From the IMG/VR virus record IMGVR_UViG_3300022751_000019, positions 1-56,130 of that record: a DNA stretch of 56,130 nt. One strand, written 5' to 3'. Numbering within the stretch: the first letter of the stretch is position 1; each line of letters begins with the position of its first letter. Positions 7,749 through 15,646 of this stretch are shown here, one piece after another. The notes below the pieces were generated by a model that was not told where the DNA came from, did no database searches, and saw only the letters and a list, made by a program, of their open reading frames with translations. This DNA is from a virus. A program made the translations under genes and the position numbers.

Positions 7749-7753
7749 AGTTT

Positions 7754-8251
7754 ATGGAAAGTAACGAACTTTATGATTCGGACTTTATCACTGACCACAT
7801 AAAAAGGTTTCAAGAAAAACAAGGGCATCCTGAAAACGCAAAGTCTTGTCGTTATTATATTGTAGACAATGTGTTATTCTTATACAAAGAAAGGGATAGA
7901 GACTATTTTACTGATTTGGTTATTGATGAAGTAGAAAAGACATTTCCTCACGCAAAGGTTGTAGAGATAGGTTTAAATGCTGATGATTACGCTCAAAATA
8001 GAAGAACTTTAATAGTTAGTGACGAATTTAAAGAGATTGGATCTTTAACTATTGATTTAAAGTTTGCTGTTGGTCTTTCTGATACGGTATATCGTTTAGT
8101 TGAAGAAAGAGAGTATTACGAAGGGATTCAAACTGAATACTTTAAACTTTGGCGTTCGTCTATTAGTGTGACGGATTTCTTTGCCAATCAAAGGTCAAAA
8201 GAGTTAAAATATAAATTAGCTTTATTAAAACTTCATCCAACAAAATTATGA
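7754..8251 (+). CDS. hypothetical protein, 165 aa
   Basis: Unknown cytoplasmic protein. Acidic and mixed in charge with an 'RDRDYFTDLVIDEVEKTFPHAKVVEIG' segment; no motif recognised. First gene of the accessory rightward operon, starting five bases after the leader terminator and overlapping the next gene by four bases. Confidence 0.75.
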   Translation: MESNELYDSDFITDHIKRFQEKQGHPENAKSCRYYIVDNVLFLYKERDRDYFTDLVIDEVEKTFPHAKVVEIGLNADDYAQNRRTLIVSDEFKEIGSLTIDLKFAVGLSDTVYRLVEEREYYEGIQTEYFKLWRSSISVTDFFANQRSKELKYKLALLKLHPTKL

Positions 8252-8778
8252 ATATATACCTATTTTTCTTTACTATAATAGTAGTGTTAAGCGTAATACT
8301 ACTATGCTTATGGCTTGTATTTCAACTCAAAACCTTTGCTGTTGATTTACAAACTCTTTACAGATATAGAGCATTAAAGCAAACCCAAAAGCACGAAAGG
8401 GATTTTGAAGATTACAAGATTCAAGTTGAATTAAAATTACGATTAATGAATTATGAAGAATCGAAAGCTATTTGTATTGGCAATCAACAAAATATATTGC
8501 AAATACCTGTTCATATTTATAAGCCTACTCGCTATAACCCTATGATGGAATACGAAAATATGGATATTAATTTGACAGTTCAAACAAGAAACAAACAAAC
8601 TTATAGAAAAACAATCTACAAACCACCATTTAGTATTTTGGAAAAAGAAATACCAGTAAAATACATCGAGTCTCTATTGGCTAAAGAAATGGCTAACTGG
8701 TTAATAGAAAACAAGTTTATTCAAGGTAAATACCAAGAAGATGAAAGGGCGATAGTTTTTTCTTTTAATTACTTTTAA
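8248..8778 (+). CDS. membrane-anchored hypothetical protein, 176 aa
   Basis: One N-terminal transmembrane helix (residues about 4-27, FFFTIIVVLSVILLCLWLVF) followed by a Lys/Arg-rich helical stretch and a mixed soluble domain. It is probably anchored in the inner membrane; which side the domain faces is not clear. Coupled to the upstream gene by ATGA. Confidence 0.75.
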   Translation: MNIYLFFFTIIVVLSVILLCLWLVFQLKTFAVDLQTLYRYRALKQTQKHERDFEDYKIQVELKLRLMNYEESKAICIGNQQNILQIPVHIYKPTRYNPMMEYENMDINLTVQTRNKQTYRKTIYKPPFSILEKEIPVKYIESLLAKEMANWLIENKFIQGKYQEDERAIVFSFNYF

Positions 8779-8789
8779 ATCTTAATCCT

Positions 8790-9134
8790 ATGAAAAACAT
8801 TAAAGAATGGAACGGCAGTATAATCAAAGAGACTAAGACTCATTACAAGGTATATAATAAGAACGGGTTTCAATTACTGTGTCTTAATGATGGAACCGTA
8901 ATTCCTATGCAAACAGAAAGCAAGGTGACCTCGCTTGTCAAAGGTGTTTCTACCTGTCAAATAACGGTATTTGTAAATATGACTGATTCAATACAGTTAA
9001 TTGATGGAGAATTGTTTTTGAGTGGTGAAAAGCTAATCGGGATAGATTCATTCATACATATCATAAGTGATAAAATTATCAACTCGGTAATATTTACCGT
9101 TGAATGTGAACTTATAAACTCTGTAATAAAATGA
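8790..9134 (+). CDS. hypothetical protein, 114 aa
   Basis: Unknown. Sequence alternates short hydrophobic runs and turns (KVYNKNGFQLLCLNDGTVIP, QITVFVNMTDSIQLI), suggesting a small all-beta protein. Overlaps the next gene by four bases within the accessory operon. Confidence 0.7.
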   Translation: MKNIKEWNGSIIKETKTHYKVYNKNGFQLLCLNDGTVIPMQTESKVTSLVKGVSTCQITVFVNMTDSIQLIDGELFLSGEKLIGIDSFIHIISDKIINSVIFTVECELINSVIK

Positions 9135-9454
9135 ACGCACTAGAATTATTAAACCAAGTCACAGAATACGCTAAAACATATCGTAATGATGCCATTGAAT
9201 CTATTCAAAGGAACAGGCATATGAACGAAATAGAAAAGGGTGAAGCTTTTAACCAGAGATATGTTGATGCTGTACTAGTAGACTTTATCAACTTTATAGG
9301 TGGTAGAAGCGGAATAGATTACGCCTTGTATGCAAGTGATTTAAAGCCTCCAGTTGAGAAAGCACCAAAAGAACCACTAACAGAAACGGATAGAGAATGG
9401 TTGTTACGACACATTGAGGAGAATAAAGAACATTATAGAAGAGTATTTAGCTAA
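9131..9454 (+). CDS. hypothetical protein, 107 aa
   Basis: Unknown helical protein. 'AIESIQRNRHMNEIEKGEAFNQRYVDAVLVDFINFIGG' resembles a short family seen in Bacteroidota phages with an 'LVDFINYVG...YALYTKDL' motif, as far as I recall. The C-terminus is acidic and helical. Confidence 0.75.
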   Translation: MNALELLNQVTEYAKTYRNDAIESIQRNRHMNEIEKGEAFNQRYVDAVLVDFINFIGGRSGIDYALYASDLKPPVEKAPKEPLTETDREWLLRHIEENKEHYRRVFS

Positions 9455-9462
9455 TTACCACA

Positions 9463-9861
9463 ATGATTAACATAAGCGAACTCCGTATAGGGAACCTCTA
9501 TCAATGGAGCGAATTAGCTTCTATGGGAAGAGGTACAGGTATTATCATGTCAGGTAAAGACATAGATATGTATTCTGAGTTTAAAAATCCTATCCCAATC
9601 ACGCGGCAATGGTTACTTGATTTAGGATTTGAAGAAATACATTTCCATGATATATCAATGCCAAGCATCCAACACTCATTATTTGGCGATACTAGAATTT
9701 CTTTTTGTGGCGTATCTGGCATGCCAAACAAACTTGCAGTCTTGGAATATTCTGATAAATTTTACAAAGGAAACTGTATTGCTGTTGTTGAATTTGTTCA
9801 TCAATTACAGAATCTTATCTACTTTCTTACAGGCAAAGAACTAGAATACAAGCCTATGTAG
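9463..9861 (+). CDS. Bacteroidota phage family with 'VHQLQNL' C-terminus, 132 aa
   Basis: Recognisable by layout though not by function: N-terminal 'SELRIGNLYQW', central 'PIPITRQWLLDLGFEE', C-terminal 'FVHQLQNLIYFLTGKELEY'. Proteins with this layout are common and variable in copy number in Bacteroidota phages and prophages. The end pattern may bind another phage component; nothing is proven. Confidence 0.8.
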   Translation: MINISELRIGNLYQWSELASMGRGTGIIMSGKDIDMYSEFKNPIPITRQWLLDLGFEEIHFHDISMPSIQHSLFGDTRISFCGVSGMPNKLAVLEYSDKFYKGNCIAVVEFVHQLQNLIYFLTGKELEYKPM

Positions 9862-9863
9862 CC

Positions 9864-9974
9864 ATGAAAACAAGAAGATTAAATAACCCTGACAAGCTTA
9901 TTTTAATTGCCTTATATCTTCTATTTTCATGGCTATTTTCTACTTTCGTAGAGTATCTTGTAAAGCTACTTTAG
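9864..9974 (+). CDS. small membrane protein, 36 aa
   Basis: Starts two bases after the preceding stop. A basic N-terminus (MKTRRLNNPDK) is followed by one hydrophobic helix (LILIALYLLFSWLFSTF). The 3' end overlaps the convergent leftward gene by 35 bases. Size and location suggest an accessory membrane peptide; translation is unproven. Confidence 0.5.
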   Translation: MKTRRLNNPDKLILIALYLLFSWLFSTFVEYLVKLL

Positions 9975-10152
9975 ATTGACCACAAAACGGACAGAATTTT
10001 AACCTGTGAAATCTAGGGCCGTAACCATCCATATTAGTAGTGTAGATAGTCCATTGTCCTGACATCTTATCTATTTCTCTGGTGACAACTAATTCTTTGA
10101 AGTCTTCGCAACAGGGAGGCTCTGGGTAGTCGTAGGTATTAGGTTTGTTCAT
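9940..10152 (-). CDS. small protein with partial zinc-ribbon, 70 aa
   Basis: Contains 'PPCCEDF' near the N-terminus and 'KFCPFCGQS' near the C-terminus, so one or two Cys pairs could bind zinc. Proteins with this 'RLKFCPFCG' ending are frequent in phages and usually of unknown function. Overlaps the neighbouring leftward gene by 14 bases. Confidence 0.75.
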   Translation of the reverse strand: MNKPNTYDYPEPPCCEDFKELVVTREIDKMSGQWTIYTTNMDGYGPRFHRLKFCPFCGQSKVALQDTLRK

Positions 10153-10366
10153 TTCTAGGCACGGTAAATATAAATGGCTTGTTCAAATTTTCAATCATTA
10201 ATTTGTAGCTATTTATCGACATTTCAATTTCAGAAGATTTAACCACTTGTTTAAACAATTCCTCCATAGCTGCCAATCTTTTCTTTTCTGCTTTATTATA
10301 AAAGTAATAGCTAACCGCCATGACTATCAACTCTCCTACTAAAAAACCAAAGATAAAATAAATCAT
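10139..10366 (-). CDS. membrane-anchored protein, 75 aa
   Basis: N-terminal transmembrane segment (IYFIFGFLVGELIVMAVSYYFY) followed by a charged helix likely to form a coiled coil (NKAEKKRLAAMEELFKQ). Overlaps the upstream gene by four bases. Function unknown; the architecture suits a small membrane-bound regulator. Confidence 0.75.
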   Translation of the reverse strand: MIYFIFGFLVGELIVMAVSYYFYNKAEKKRLAAMEELFKQVVKSSEIEMSINSYKLMIENLNKPFIFTVPRNEQT

Positions 10367-10875
10367 AATTTCACATCGTTTATATTTTCTAATTGATAAT
10401 CTTCAAAAGTGTTATATCCTCCACAATGAGGGCATACTTTGTCATAATAATAATCATACCCTAAATCAACTTCTTTTTCCTCTATCTCGTTAAAAGGTGT
10501 TGATTTTCCGCAATCCTCACATTTTAGTTTAGTGTTTTCATATTCGTATAAGTATTTAGAAGCTATTCCTATACTTCTGGCATCTATATTTTCACGACTA
10601 ATTTGTATAGACAGTCCTGCATAGTTTCTTGCATCTATTATAAAATCCTCATTCAAAACATTGCCACTTATTTTTACGTCTCCTTTAGCAGAATCACAAG
10701 CCTCCATACTTATAGCTGAAAATCTTTTATCTGAGCCTTTAAACAACTCAACAGCATTATGAATGTCAGTATAGAAAGAGACATAGATTTGTTTTGCACC
10801 TTGAAGAGAGTGTATTATGTTTCCATATTCTGGGTTCTCTCTAATCGTTCTTCTGTCTATTAGGATTGTTTTCAT
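10363..10875 (-). CDS. hypothetical protein with C-terminal zinc ribbon, 170 aa
   Basis: The C-terminal part shows 'LKCEDCGKS' and 'KVCPHCGGY' separated by about 27 residues, a CxxC...CxxC zinc ribbon. The N-terminal about 110 residues are unassigned, with 'IRENPEYGNIIHSLQGAKQIYV' at the start. It may bind nucleic acid or protein. Its stop overlaps the next leftward start. Confidence 0.75.
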   Translation of the reverse strand: MKTILIDRRTIRENPEYGNIIHSLQGAKQIYVSFYTDIHNAVELFKGSDKRFSAISMEACDSAKGDVKISGNVLNEDFIIDARNYAGLSIQISRENIDARSIGIASKYLYEYENTKLKCEDCGKSTPFNEIEEKEVDLGYDYYYDKVCPHCGGYNTFEDYQLENINDVKL

Positions 10876-11093
10876 CTTTTAATTTGAATTACAAAATAAT
10901 ACCCATTCCATATAAACGGTATCTTAAAACTAATCATTAAGTTTCTTGGATACTTTGGTATAGGTGCTACACAGATAAACTCAATAAGCACTAATTGAAT
11001 ATAAAAGGAAATACCAAAATGCCCCTTGTGGACTTTTATACCAAAGTCTAAATCCTCTTTCCCATGAGTTGATTTTAATAGTGTAATCTTCAT
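10872..11093 (-). CDS. hypothetical protein, 73 aa
   Basis: Unknown. Hydrophobic and aromatic-rich in its C-terminal half (FYIQLVLIEFICVAPIPKY, FIWNGYYFVIQIK) but without a clean transmembrane helix. Coupled to the zinc-ribbon gene by overlap. Confidence 0.65.
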   Translation of the reverse strand: MKITLLKSTHGKEDLDFGIKVHKGHFGISFYIQLVLIEFICVAPIPKYPRNLMISFKIPFIWNGYYFVIQIKR

Positions 11094-11102
11094 ATATTGT
11101 CC

Positions 11103-11276
11103 CTAGGTTATACCATAAGCCCGTTTATACTCTCCGTAAGTAATAACAGAATAGGGTTTCTTATTAAGCTTTTTTCTAATCAAAGTTCTGACGTTGCCAG
11201 CACCGCCAAGCGTAATGTTCTTGATGTCTGCAATATCCTGTGTACTTAGTTCTGTTTGGTCTGTAAATATCTTCAT
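11103..11276 (-). CDS. small HTH-like protein, 57 aa
   Basis: Complete ORF heading the leftward part of the island. 'STQDIADIKNITLGGAGNVRTLIRKKLNKK' could form a short winged-helix or helix-turn-helix, followed by 'YSVITYGEYKRAYGI'. Such short proteins lead small operons in Bacteroidota phages. No confident promoter was found; a TTG lies at 11309-11307 but the -7 box is poor. Confidence 0.65.
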   Translation of the reverse strand: MKIFTDQTELSTQDIADIKNITLGGAGNVRTLIRKKLNKKPYSVITYGEYKRAYGIT

Positions 11277-11341
11277 GATTTATAATAGATGTTCATGATT
11301 GTAGTGCAAGATATAGCATATAATTGAAATATTTTTAAATT

Positions 11342-12106
11342 TTGTCAAAAATAAATAATGAATCATTGAAAGCGGCTACCTTTAAAAGTATACCTACCGA
11401 GATTATAGATATAGACCATTCAAAAAGAACGGTTGTAGCTTATGTATCTAAGTTTGGCAATATCGACCTTGATGGCGATATGATGATGCAGGGCTGTTAC
11501 AAAAAAAGCATTCAGCAAAGGGGTAAATCTGGCACGGATGAACTTTTGCATCTTTCTTCTCATAGAATGCTACCTGAGTATGTATTATCTAAGCCAGACT
11601 TTGAAGAGGATAGTTTCGGCCTTAAAATGATTTCTACACTTAGGAATACCCAGCACGCCAACGATATTTTAGAAGGCTATCAATCAGGTATCTGGAACCA
11701 GCATAGCGTCATGTTTAGCGGTGTTAAAGGTAAGTACGAACTAAAGAAAGATTTGTCAGGACAGGAGTATGTGGCCTACTATGAAACAAAACTTTATGAA
11801 GGCTCTACCGTAGTACTGGGTGCTAATCCAGAAACACCAACCGTAGAGTTGAAAAGTATATTTAAAGAGTTTTATCAGAATGATATTAAAAAGGCTTTTG
11901 AGCAGTTAAACAGGCTGCAAAACGCCTATCAGAAAGGAAACTTTACTGACGATTTTTATTCCCTTATCGAAATTCAAACAAAACTTATAGAATCGTTCGT
12001 AGAAGAAATTATAACAAAAAGCATTGAACCGCAGGTAAGCATTCAACCGCAAGTAGATAACTCTGGATACGACTTGGTAAAATGGTTTTTAAATAAAAAT
12101 ATCTAA
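11342..12106 (+). CDS. HK97-type prohead protease
   Basis: Serine protease (peptidase U35 type) that cleaves the capsid protein's N-terminal arm during head maturation. Visible landmarks: 'KRTVVAYVSKFGNIDLDGD' at the start of the domain, 'LHLSSHRM' with the likely catalytic His, 'GIWNQHSVMF' with the likely nucleophilic Ser, and 'YEGSTVVLGANPETP' closing the domain. The last about 90 residues are helical and scaffold-like. The only in-frame initiator before the domain is TTG at the annotated start; no ATG fits. The major capsid gene follows after five bases. Confidence 0.88.
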   Translation: MSKINNESLKAATFKSIPTEIIDIDHSKRTVVAYVSKFGNIDLDGDMMMQGCYKKSIQQRGKSGTDELLHLSSHRMLPEYVLSKPDFEEDSFGLKMISTLRNTQHANDILEGYQSGIWNQHSVMFSGVKGKYELKKDLSGQEYVAYYETKLYEGSTVVLGANPETPTVELKSIFKEFYQNDIKKAFEQLNRLQNAYQKGNFTDDFYSLIEIQTKLIESFVEEIITKSIEPQVSIQPQVDNSGYDLVKWFLNKNI

Positions 12107-12111
12107 AACAA

Positions 12112-13389
12112 ATGGAACAATTAACAATAGCTGACGCCCAGAGTTTAATAGAAAAAGGAATGTCAATCCATAAAGAAAGGGTTGATACGATTAACAGAGA
12201 CCTTGATACACTACAAAAACAGCTCGAAAAAGCAGAAGAGACCATTAAAAATAACGGCTCAGTTGACCCTACCTTGATTACACAAATCAAGAATTTCATG
12301 GAGCAGTCTCAGGAGAGACACGAAAAACTAGCCAAACAACAAGATGCTACAGAGCTTATGTTGAAAGGTGGTCGTTTTACAGGCTTAAATCAAAAATCTG
12401 CCGAACAAAGATTTATTGAAGAGTTATCAAAAGACACTGATTATATTCAACAATTGAGAATCAAGTCTTTAAACTCAAAGAGTTTTAATTTAGGTTTCGG
12501 ACAAGAGTTTATTCAGTCAAAATCAGTAGCTAATGTAACACTAGGGAATGTGACTGGTGTTTTACCTGCCGAATATAACAATACCATTGTGCATGCTCCA
12601 GAAAGAGAAATGCACATGCGTAATATTATACGCCAATCGCCATTAACTGGTGCAACGTATTCTTATCCTGTTTATACTTTAAAAGAAGGTGCGGCAGGTA
12701 TTCAAACAGAAGGAAGTGCTAAAGCAACTGCTGATTTTAATATCGTATTCAAAAACGAAGTACCTGTTGTTATTGCAGTAACAGAAACCTTGTCAGAACA
12801 AATATTAGATGATATTCCAGGGCTTCTTTCTTTCATTTCTAACAGAATGATTGAGTTGTTGCTTTTGAAAGAAGATGATGAGATTCTAAACGGGGCAGGT
12901 GGTTCAAATCGCTTGAATGGTATTATCACACAAGCAACTGCATTTGTGCCAACTGGTACAGCTAATACAGCCAATGCAGATAGATTTGCTTACTTGTTTA
13001 GTGCTATCTCTCAACTTTTACAGTTGAATCGTAAAATCAATGGTATTGTTTTAAATCCTTACGGATACTTTGAGTTATTGCAAGTTAAAACTACTCAAAA
13101 AGAGTATACCTCACCGTATGCTGCCGTAACATGGATTAATAACACTTTACGTTTAGCTGGTATTCCAATTTACATGACAACTGCTTTAGGAGCTAATAAC
13201 TTCTTGGTGGGTGACTGGAATCAAGCCGAATTGAAAATGAAGAACGATATTAACGTAGCCATTTCTAACGAACACGGTACTAATTTTACTCAAAACTTAG
13301 TAACGATTCGTGTGGAAGAAAGACTTGGTTTAGCTGTATATCAGCCTGCATCATTTGTCTATGGGTCATGGACAGCATTATCGTCATAA
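12112..13389 (+). CDS. major capsid protein, HK97 fold
   Basis: Main shell protein. The first about 100 residues are a charged, coiled-coil delta domain (RDLDTLQKQLEKAEETIKNN), expected to be removed by the protease next door. The HK97-fold core begins near 'GLNQKSAEQRF' and includes 'VLPAEYNNTIVHAPERE', 'VTETLSEQILDDIPGLLSF', 'EDDEILNGAGGSNRLNGII' and 'VGDWNQAELKMKNDI'. At 425 aa the size is typical. A strong hairpin lies ten bases past the stop codon, inside the next gene. Confidence 0.95.
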   Translation: MEQLTIADAQSLIEKGMSIHKERVDTINRDLDTLQKQLEKAEETIKNNGSVDPTLITQIKNFMEQSQERHEKLAKQQDATELMLKGGRFTGLNQKSAEQRFIEELSKDTDYIQQLRIKSLNSKSFNLGFGQEFIQSKSVANVTLGNVTGVLPAEYNNTIVHAPEREMHMRNIIRQSPLTGATYSYPVYTLKEGAAGIQTEGSAKATADFNIVFKNEVPVVIAVTETLSEQILDDIPGLLSFISNRMIELLLLKEDDEILNGAGGSNRLNGIITQATAFVPTGTANTANADRFAYLFSAISQLLQLNRKINGIVLNPYGYFELLQVKTTQKEYTSPYAAVTWINNTLRLAGIPIYMTTALGANNFLVGDWNQAELKMKNDINVAISNEHGTNFTQNLVTIRVEERLGLAVYQPASFVYGSWTALSS

Positions 13390-14009
13390 AAAATAAGGAA
13401 ACGAAGGAGGCTGTTATTCCTCCTTCGTTTATCCAAAAAACAATCGTTCTTAATTTAGATGAGAGATTAGATAGATTAGGCGATGTATCAAGAGAATTGA
13501 GTAATTTAGGAATTGAGTTTGAAAGGTTTTCAGCTATTAAACACGACATAGGATGGACAGGATATAATCAATCAATCCTTAAAATCTTAGAAGAGAATCA
13601 AGAAGTTGAGAATTTATTTTTAGTTGAGGACGATTGCAAATTTATTAGTGATTTATCTCATATTAAAAAGGCGATAAAAGAACTACCAAATGATTTTGAT
13701 GCTTTATGGTTAGGGTCTAACCTTCAAGCGGTTCATACAAGAAAATATAGTTCACATTTGTATGAATTAGAAAACGGATGGAACACCCACGCTATTGTAA
13801 CGACAAAGAAATTCAGGGACTGGTGTTTAGAGTATTGGGACAAAGAAATAGTATTCGATGAGTTTCTAAGGATAACAGCCCAGCCATTAAAGAAATGTTT
13901 CGTAGTATATCCAATGGTAGCGATTCAAAAAGCGTCCTTTTCAAATATAATCAATGGGTTTGCCGACTATGAGGAAGTATTTAGACAGGCACAAAATAAA
14001 TTTGCATGA
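13368..14009 (+). CDS. glycosyltransferase, GT25-like
   Basis: Likely transfers a sugar to a protein or glycan. 'IQKTIVLNLDERLDRLGDVSRELSNLGIEFERFSAI' matches the opening of LPS/collagen-type GT25 enzymes, and 'ENLFLVEDDCKF' supplies the acidic 'EDD' motif expected for nucleotide-sugar and metal binding. 'WNTHAIVTTKKF' lies in the second half. It overlaps the capsid gene by 22 bases; no later ATG would keep the motif, so this start is retained. Position in the late operon suggests modification of virion proteins, but host glycans are equally possible. Confidence 0.75.
   Translation: MDSIIVIKNKETKEAVIPPSFIQKTIVLNLDERLDRLGDVSRELSNLGIEFERFSAIKHDIGWTGYNQSILKILEENQEVENLFLVEDDCKFISDLSHIKKAIKELPNDFDALWLGSNLQAVHTRKYSSHLYELENGWNTHAIVTTKKFRDWCLEYWDKEIVFDEFLRITAQPLKKCFVVYPMVAIQKASFSNIINGFADYEEVFRQAQNKFA
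13399..13430 (+). promoter_or_regulatory. strong hairpin just after the capsid gene (possible attenuator)
   Basis: Perfect 12-bp stem (AAACGAAGGAGG / CCTCCTTCGTTT) with an 8-base loop. It sits immediately behind the capsid stop codon and within the first 21 codons of the glycosyltransferase gene. There is no strong T-run after it. It could protect the capsid mRNA 3' end or partly terminate transcription, lowering expression of the next gene. Confidence 0.6.
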
Positions 14010-14968
14010 ATATTTTATTTCATCTTCACGCCTACCCCAATGAAGTTTTAGCAGGAGCCGAGACAATGGCTCATAGAATAGCAAAGTATTTACAAAGCGT
14101 AGGACACAGTGTTAAGGTCTACTCGCAGACGGCAAAAGAGCCAAGAAAGTTCGTTGATAATATAGAGGTGTTAAGATTTGAATCTGGTACAGATGATTCC
14201 GAGAATTGGAAATGGGCGGATTTAGTATTTACTCATTTAGGAGCAACTTATTATTGCTTAAATAAATCAAGATGGTATTCTAAGAAACTGGTTCACCTGA
14301 TACATAATAGCTTTGGCGACCATCTGGTAAGTGTAAGAGTAAAGAATAATTTCTTAGTATACAATTCCGAATATGTCAAAAGGGTTTTAAAATACGAGCA
14401 TCCAAGTTGTATTTGTATTCCTCCAGTAGACTATAGAGAATACCAGAACGTTAAACCTAAAGGCAATTATATTACCCTTGTAAATTTGAATGAAAATAAA
14501 GGAGGGCAGATATTAATTGAACTAGCTAAAAGATTGCCTCAATACCAGTTTTTAGGTGTTACAGGCGGTTATTATGACCAGATTAAGGAAAAGCTACCTA
14601 ATCTGAAATACATCGAGCCACAAAGCAATATAAAGGTAGCTTATGAACAGTCTAAGATTGTAATAATGCCATCAGAATATGAATCTTACGGGCAGGTGGC
14701 TATTGAAGCGATTAGTTGCGGTATTCCAGTAATCAGTTCTAAAGCACAGGGATTAGTTGAAGCTTTGTCTTATGCAGGCACACCGATTGATAGAACCGAT
14801 TTAAACGCATGGTGTGAGGCAATAATTAAATTAATGAGTGATAATGAGTATTACAAAAGAAAGTCCTTAGAATCGCTTAAAAGAGCCAAAGAACTTGACC
14901 CTTTAAATTATTTGAACGGATTAAATGATTTTCTTACACAAATATATAAAATATCATGGCAAGAGTAA
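14006..14968 (+). CDS. glycosyltransferase family 4 (GT-B fold)
   Basis: Retaining glycosyltransferase of the GT4 type. The N-terminal domain opens with 'NILFHLHAYPNEVLAGAETMAHRIAKYL' (the Gly-rich acceptor side). The C-terminal domain carries 'MPSEYESYGQVAIEAISCGIPVISS', the E-x7-E nucleotide-sugar motif. At 320 aa it is compact but complete. Coupled to the GT25-like gene by ATGA overlap, so the two act together. The sugar donor and acceptor cannot be read from the sequence. Confidence 0.88.
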   Translation: MNILFHLHAYPNEVLAGAETMAHRIAKYLQSVGHSVKVYSQTAKEPRKFVDNIEVLRFESGTDDSENWKWADLVFTHLGATYYCLNKSRWYSKKLVHLIHNSFGDHLVSVRVKNNFLVYNSEYVKRVLKYEHPSCICIPPVDYREYQNVKPKGNYITLVNLNENKGGQILIELAKRLPQYQFLGVTGGYYDQIKEKLPNLKYIEPQSNIKVAYEQSKIVIMPSEYESYGQVAIEAISCGIPVISSKAQGLVEALSYAGTPIDRTDLNAWCEAIIKLMSDNEYYKRKSLESLKRAKELDPLNYLNGLNDFLTQIYKISWQE

Positions 14969-15132
14969 GAGCATTAAAAGACCTTCATGGATCAACAGTA
15001 ACTCCAGCAGGAGAAGAAACAGACATGGACGACGAAAGAGCTGAATTTCACAAGAAATTAGGCAATGTTGAAATAGTAAAGACTAAAGAATTAAAAATAA
15101 AAGTAGACAATGGGAGTAACAACGCTAATTGA
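14956..15132 (+). CDS. small late protein, 58 aa
   Basis: Overlaps the end of the GT4 gene and, by 23 bases, the start of the connector gene. 'MARVRALKDLHGSTVTPAGEE' followed by an acidic segment and 'FHKKLGNVEIV' matches a small protein commonly found between capsid and connector genes. It may be a head decoration or connector accessory; not proven. Confidence 0.7.
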   Translation: MARVRALKDLHGSTVTPAGEETDMDDERAEFHKKLGNVEIVKTKELKIKVDNGSNNAN

Positions 15133-15646
15133 TGTATCTTTTTCAGACGAACAGTCTGAGGTAATTGATTTGGATTACCTTAAAAGATATATGACAATTG
15201 AGACAGATACCCATGATGTACTTTTAAACGATTTGATTAAATCAGCCAGGACTGAAGTAGAAAAACTAGGCGGTATATCTATTGTTGAAAAAACAATCCG
15301 TGCCGAATGGGAACAGGCTTATGAATACGTAAGATTGCCTTACCCTAAGATTAAGTCTATTACCTCGCTGAAAGATGGAGAATCTACTTCTTTGGATATT
15401 ACTAATTATAATGTCAGGGGACAAGACAAAAAAACTATTTACGGGAATTTCTCTACAGGATTGGTAGTTGAATATGTGGCAGGATATGGAGACGACACAC
15501 CAGAAGACTTAAAGTTAGCTATTGCTAAAAAAGTATCTGAAGACTTTGAACAAAGAACAGGGATTGCCTTAGAGTCAAATAGTTTACTCCCTAATAACTG
15601 GAGACCAACAGTAATAAATTATAGACCTACATGGATGATGTTTTAA
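15110..15646 (+). CDS. head-tail connector, HK97 gp6-like
   Basis: Adaptor that docks beneath the portal. The first half is helical with 'IDLDYLKRYMTIETDTHDVLLNDLIKSARTEVEKLGG', the usual pattern for the gp6/SPP1 gp15 family. The second half is beta-rich with 'RLPYPKIKSITSLK' and 'LVVEYVAGYGDDTPEDLKLAIAKKV'. The 178 aa length is normal. Followed, with a short overlap, by the head-closure gene. Confidence 0.88.
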   Translation: MGVTTLIDVSFSDEQSEVIDLDYLKRYMTIETDTHDVLLNDLIKSARTEVEKLGGISIVEKTIRAEWEQAYEYVRLPYPKIKSITSLKDGESTSLDITNYNVRGQDKKTIYGNFSTGLVVEYVAGYGDDTPEDLKLAIAKKVSEDFEQRTGIALESNSLLPNNWRPTVINYRPTWMMF

